From assembly GCF_021117275.1 (NCBI RefSeq), contig NZ_CP088245.1, positions 781,501 to 845,500 on the forward strand: a stretch of DNA of 64,000 bases, given 5' to 3'. The position numbers were made by a program, and so were the translations under genes. Below are positions 60,281 through 64,000 of this stretch, one piece after another. Source of the stretch: Metabacillus sp. B2-18 (GTDB taxonomy: Bacteria > Bacillota > Bacilli > Bacillales > Bacillaceae). Below the pieces are notes generated by a model. It saw only the letters and a list, made by a program, of their open reading frames with translations, did not search any database and was not told where the DNA came from. The stretch's first letter is position 1; every line of letters starts with the position of its first letter.

Positions 60281-63200
60281 AGCCTATTACTTTAACTGTG
60301 TCTGGATTGCATAGCTTCAGAGAAAAACAGACGATTAACTTTGACGCCCTTTGTGATGGCGGGATTTTTGGGATCTTTGGGCCAACTGGAAGCGGGAAGT
60401 CGTCAATTCTGGATGCTATGACTCTTGCTTTATATGGAAAAGTAGAGCGTGCCATGAATAACACACATGGAATATTAAATCATGCTGAAGATCAACTCTC
60501 TGTTTCGTTTACTTTTGAACTTGAAAATGCCTCTTCAAAGAAAAGGTATGTTGTGGAACGGGTGTTTAAACGAACAGACGATATTAGGGTGAAAACAGCG
60601 ATCTGTCGTTTAATTGAGGAAGGAGAAGAGCATGTTGTCTTAGCGGATAAAGCAGTTGATGTAAATGACAAAATCTATGGATTATTAGGTCTTACAATCG
60701 ATGACTTTACCCGTGCTGTAGTTCTTCCACAAGGGAAATTTGCTGAATTTCTTTCTTTAAAAGGTGCAGAAAGAAGACAAATGCTACAACGTTTATTTCA
60801 CTTAGAGCAATACGGTGATCAGCTCTTGAAGAAGCTCAAGCGACGTTTAGTAACTGCAAGAATTACTCGTAATGAATTAGAAGCAGAGAAAACTGGTTTA
60901 GGTGATGCATCGGCAGAAGCTGTTAAAGAAGCGAAGAAGCAAGTAAAAGAAGCAGAAGTTTTACTTGAAAAGCGTCAAAAAGAGCTTGAAAGTGTAACAA
61001 AGGACTATGAACGAAAACAAGCAACTTGGCAATTACAACAGCAAAGGCTAGAACTAGAAAAGGAAAAAGCATCAGTCAAAAAAGATGAAGAACAGATTCA
61101 ATCTTTACAACAACAGGTGAAAACGGCTGAGGAAGCAGAAGCCTTAAGACCGTATGCAGAGGCTTTACAAGCTCGTAAACAAGAAAAAGTTCAGGCAGAA
61201 GGTAATCTTGAGGCTGCGAAGAAAAATGTAGAGAAAATGAAGCAGCAATATGAAACGAGCAGCCGAGCTTACGAGGCAATTCGAAAGGAAAAATCTGAAC
61301 AAGAACCAGCTTTAGTAGCAAAGCGTGAAAAGCTATTACAATTGCAAAAGGTTGAAGAAGAGCTTAAACGAGATCAAACAATACTTCACGAACTTAAACA
61401 GAAAAAAGAAGAGTTACAAAAGCAGCAGGAGCACCATCAATCACTATTAACAAAAGCACAGCAATTAGTTGAAAAAGCAGCAGTAAAGCAACAAACTTTA
61501 CAAGAAGAGCAGAAAACAAAAACCGTTTCTGCTAAAGAAAGAGATCAGGTTCGTGCCGCTTTAGAAGCAAAACAACATGTTCAACAAAGTAAACAGCAGT
61601 TCGAAGAAACGAATGAATTGCTAAAGAAAAAAAACAACGCATTAATTAGTGAAAAGAAAAAATACGATTCTCTTACAGATCAATTGTCCGTTAATAAAAA
61701 ACATCTTGAAAATAAATTTAATGAACTAACCTCCCTATATTTTCTGATTTCGGAAAGGGAAACGGAATATAAGCACTTTCTTTCTGGAGCTAAACACAAG
61801 TTAGAAGAAAAAGTAGCAGAAGAGGAAAAGGCAAAAAATCAGAAGTTGGCTTTTGCGCTCGTCAAGGAGCTAAAAGAGGGAGCACCTTGTCCTGTTTGTG
61901 GATCGTGTTACCACCCGAGCCCTGTACATGCTGATTTAGATCATGATGAAGAAGTCGAAAAGCAATTAGATGTGATGAAGCAACAGTTTGAACAGCTTCA
62001 GTCATTAAATCAGGAGCCACATTCACTTAAAATAAAGGCAGAGGGTTTATCTGAGCAGCTTACTTCTGATTTTTTATTTTTACAAGATAAAAAGCTAATA
62101 GAAGAAGTTACAGTAGAGCAACTGATTGCACCAAATACGAATATTTCATTAGAACAAGGTTTTCAAACGTTTCAATTAGCGTTTAAAAATCTAAATCAAG
62201 ATTATATATTATTACGTCAATCTCTTGAAATGAACGTAAAACAGTTGCGAGAATTGCAGCAGGAGGGAGTAAGAAGTAAAGATAGTATTTCCTCTGCAAA
62301 TAATGATGTCCAGGAATGGATAAATAAACTCAATGAATACAAACAAAAGTACGAGAAAAGCTTAAAACATTACTCTGAGACCTTCTCTCAAATTCCAATT
62401 GAAAATGTTGAACAGTTACAAAGAGAAATCTCTGAAAAAGATGAAGCACTCGAGCAGTTAAATGAACGAATTCAAAAGAGTTTTTCTTTCATAGAAGAAC
62501 AAGAAGAAATCGTGAAAAAACAGGAAGAATTCAATCGTCATATAAAAGAACAACAGATTGAGCTTCAAGCCTTATTAAAGAATCGTGATTTTTCTATAAA
62601 AGAAAAACAGGAAAAGCTAAAAGAAGTTGGTTTGGAAAAATCAATTTCTACTGTAATCACGGAAACAAATGCGATGATTAAACAATTAGCTGAAAAAGAA
62701 AATGAGCTGTATCAAGGATGGCAAAAAGAATCTAATATGCTTCATCAATTGCAAAGTGAGCTTGCAGCACATGAAAGATCATATGAGCAAGCAAAACACC
62801 AAGTTCAAGAATCAGAACAAAAATGGTCCCAAGTAAAAGAAAATACTTCGTTTAAAACCATTGAAGAAACACTAGCATCCCTACTAGGTGCAGAAAAAAG
62901 GCAACAACTAAAGGCTGAAATTGAAGCTTTCTTGGATAAAATGAAGCAGCTTAACACAGACTTAAATCGAATTGAAGAAAAACTGGGGAATCAGCAGATT
63001 TCTCAAGAAGAATGGAATACTATTCAACAAATCAAAGTAGAGATGAAGCAGCAGGTTGAGGATGCTGTTGCCAGCAAGGGGGCGGCTACAAATGGCCTGC
63101 AGGTGCTTTTAGAGAAGCACGAGCGCTTCGTAGTCATAGAAAACCAACAAAAAGAACTTGATGATTTGTTGGGAAAACTAGAAAAACTTCAATCTGTTTT

Positions 63201-63678
63201 TAAAGGAAACAGCTTTGTTGAATATGTTGCAGAGGAGCAGCTGCAGCAAGTAAGTCGTGATGCATCTGAAAGACTTTCAATGTTAACGCGTGGTCGCTAT
63301 GCGATTGAAGTTGATTCACAAGGTGGATTTATTATGAGAGATGATGCAAACGGTGGAGTAAGAAGACCTGTTTCCACATTATCAGGAGGGGAAACGTTCT
63401 TAACCTCACTTGCACTTGCCTTATCGCTATCAACACAAATTCAACTTCGTGGTGAATACCCGCTTCAATTTTTCTTCTTAGATGAAGGGTTCGGAACGTT
63501 AGACATTGAGCTGCTCGATACAGTCATAACGGCTCTAGAAAAATTGCAATCACAAAATTTATCAGTTGGAGTTATTAGCCACGTGCAAGAGCTAAGAGCA
63601 AGACTGCCACGGAAACTAATTGTAGAGCCTGCTGAACCATCTGGTAAAGGAACGTCTGTTTATTTAGAATCGCTTTAA
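60277..63678 (+). CDS. sbcC: SbcC (Rad50-type ATPase)
   Basis: 1133 residues. Walker A GPTGSGKSS at 35-43, long coiled coils, zinc hook CPVCGSC near 538-544, and the signature LSGGETFLTSLALALSL with Walker B FFLDEGFGTLD near the end. Completes the SbcCD complex, which cleaves DNA hairpins and processes ends. In B. subtilis it belongs to the LexA regulon. Confidence 0.95.
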   Translation: MKPITLTVSGLHSFREKQTINFDALCDGGIFGIFGPTGSGKSSILDAMTLALYGKVERAMNNTHGILNHAEDQLSVSFTFELENASSKKRYVVERVFKRTDDIRVKTAICRLIEEGEEHVVLADKAVDVNDKIYGLLGLTIDDFTRAVVLPQGKFAEFLSLKGAERRQMLQRLFHLEQYGDQLLKKLKRRLVTARITRNELEAEKTGLGDASAEAVKEAKKQVKEAEVLLEKRQKELESVTKDYERKQATWQLQQQRLELEKEKASVKKDEEQIQSLQQQVKTAEEAEALRPYAEALQARKQEKVQAEGNLEAAKKNVEKMKQQYETSSRAYEAIRKEKSEQEPALVAKREKLLQLQKVEEELKRDQTILHELKQKKEELQKQQEHHQSLLTKAQQLVEKAAVKQQTLQEEQKTKTVSAKERDQVRAALEAKQHVQQSKQQFEETNELLKKKNNALISEKKKYDSLTDQLSVNKKHLENKFNELTSLYFLISERETEYKHFLSGAKHKLEEKVAEEEKAKNQKLAFALVKELKEGAPCPVCGSCYHPSPVHADLDHDEEVEKQLDVMKQQFEQLQSLNQEPHSLKIKAEGLSEQLTSDFLFLQDKKLIEEVTVEQLIAPNTNISLEQGFQTFQLAFKNLNQDYILLRQSLEMNVKQLRELQQEGVRSKDSISSANNDVQEWINKLNEYKQKYEKSLKHYSETFSQIPIENVEQLQREISEKDEALEQLNERIQKSFSFIEEQEEIVKKQEEFNRHIKEQQIELQALLKNRDFSIKEKQEKLKEVGLEKSISTVITETNAMIKQLAEKENELYQGWQKESNMLHQLQSELAAHERSYEQAKHQVQESEQKWSQVKENTSFKTIEETLASLLGAEKRQQLKAEIEAFLDKMKQLNTDLNRIEEKLGNQQISQEEWNTIQQIKVEMKQQVEDAVASKGAATNGLQVLLEKHERFVVIENQQKELDDLLGKLEKLQSVFKGNSFVEYVAEEQLQQVSRDASERLSMLTRGRYAIEVDSQGGFIMRDDANGGVRRPVSTLSGGETFLTSLALALSLSTQIQLRGEYPLQFFFLDEGFGTLDIELLDTVITALEKLQSQNLSVGVISHVQELRARLPRKLIVEPAEPSGKGTSVYLESL

Positions 63679-63776
63679 TAGTTTGGGTGTGGAGTGTTGA
63701 ATATGTCTCGTTTAACTAATGAACACATAAGAAATCACATTTCACAGAGCCAATATGATAACAAAGGGATGTCGCG

Positions 63777-64000
63777 ATGGGAAAGAAAAAAGAAATTGGG
63801 ACATGTGAATTGTGTGAAAGAGAAGAAGTTGAAACAACCATTCATCATCTTACACCTAAGGAAATGGGTGGAACCTTCTTGCCTACTGCCAAGCTTTGTA
63901 TAGCATGTCACAAGCAAATTCATGCTTTATATACAAATGAAGAATTAGCAGCTAGGCTTTCAACCATTGAGGACTTAAAACAGGATGATAAAATCAAAAG
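63777..64000 (+). CDS. yisB: YisB-like HNH endonuclease (3' end outside window)
   Basis: ATG 63777, with AAAGGGA 6 bp upstream. MGKKKEIGTCELCEREEVET followed by IHHLTPKEMGG and CIACHKQIHALYTNEELAAR gives a zinc-bound HNH domain. Follows sbcC as yisB does in B. subtilis. A different frame from 63703 overlaps its start and could be a small leader ORF; a frameshift relation cannot be excluded. Confidence 0.8.
   Translation, partial: MGKKKEIGTCELCEREEVETTIHHLTPKEMGGTFLPTAKLCIACHKQIHALYTNEELAARLSTIEDLKQDDKIK

Noticed and set aside
63703..63903. 69-aa ORF after sbcC
   Set aside because: Beyond about codon 25 it is an out-of-frame reading of the YisB-like HNH gene; a short leader ORF remains possible.

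Overview
The window is low-GC Gram-positive DNA from a member of the Bacillaceae. The chromosomal backbone follows the Bacillus subtilis order yhzC-comK / yhjD-yhjE-sipV-addB-addA-sbcD-sbcC-yisB. Shine-Dalgarno sites are strong, TTG and GTG starts are frequent, and glyoxylate-shunt genes (aceB-aceA) sit at the left end. Two mobile elements interrupt this backbone, and each sits inside a gene for DNA uptake or recombination.

Region 1 (1-3437) holds the 3' part of aceB, complete aceA with a terminator, an IDEAL-domain gene (yhzC-like), a tiny unrecognised ORF, and the first 61 codons of comK. Region 2 (about 3438-43447) is a 40-kb prophage integrated by a large serine recombinase at a GG dinucleotide inside comK. 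The two comK halves rejoin in frame into a 190-residue ComK. The reconstructed attP is a near-perfect dyad centred on the same GG. A LexA (DinR) box lies between the -35 and -10 of the recombinase promoter, so excision and comK repair may be SOS-coupled. Prophage order: recombinase; divergent immunity region with three operators; early small ORFs and a hairpin-rich non-coding stretch; Gam, Sak4-like ATPase and SSB-like DUF669; primase-helicase and an AT-rich candidate origin; nucleases, dUTPase and many mini-proteins; ArpU-type late regulator; HNH and P27 terminase packaging genes; an HK97-type head; a PBSX-type contractile tail with a programmed -1 frameshift; a lectin-fold tail fibre; holin and amidase.

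Between lysis and attR lies an accessory block. It holds a YhjD paralogue, a 39-aa peptide followed by a structured RNA, a ribbon-helix-helix protein, an antisense 23-aa hydrophobic peptide, and a three-gene cassette resembling a minimal type IV secretion set: a VirB2-like small membrane protein, a membrane-anchored M23 peptidase and an 887-aa VirD4/VirB4-like ATPase. This cassette is my best candidate for an undescribed system.

Region 3 (43448-64000) resumes with the comK 3' half, a small membrane protein, LexA-boxed yhjD, yhjE, sipV, a 52-bp hairpin minisatellite, a thiolase, an MFS transporter, then addB-addA-sbcD-sbcC-yisB (end-resection and recombination repair). addA is split by a 2.5-kb group II intron whose removal restores the helicase motif GDVKQSIYRF exactly. 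The intron's reverse transcriptase is intact but its HNH domain is frameshifted.
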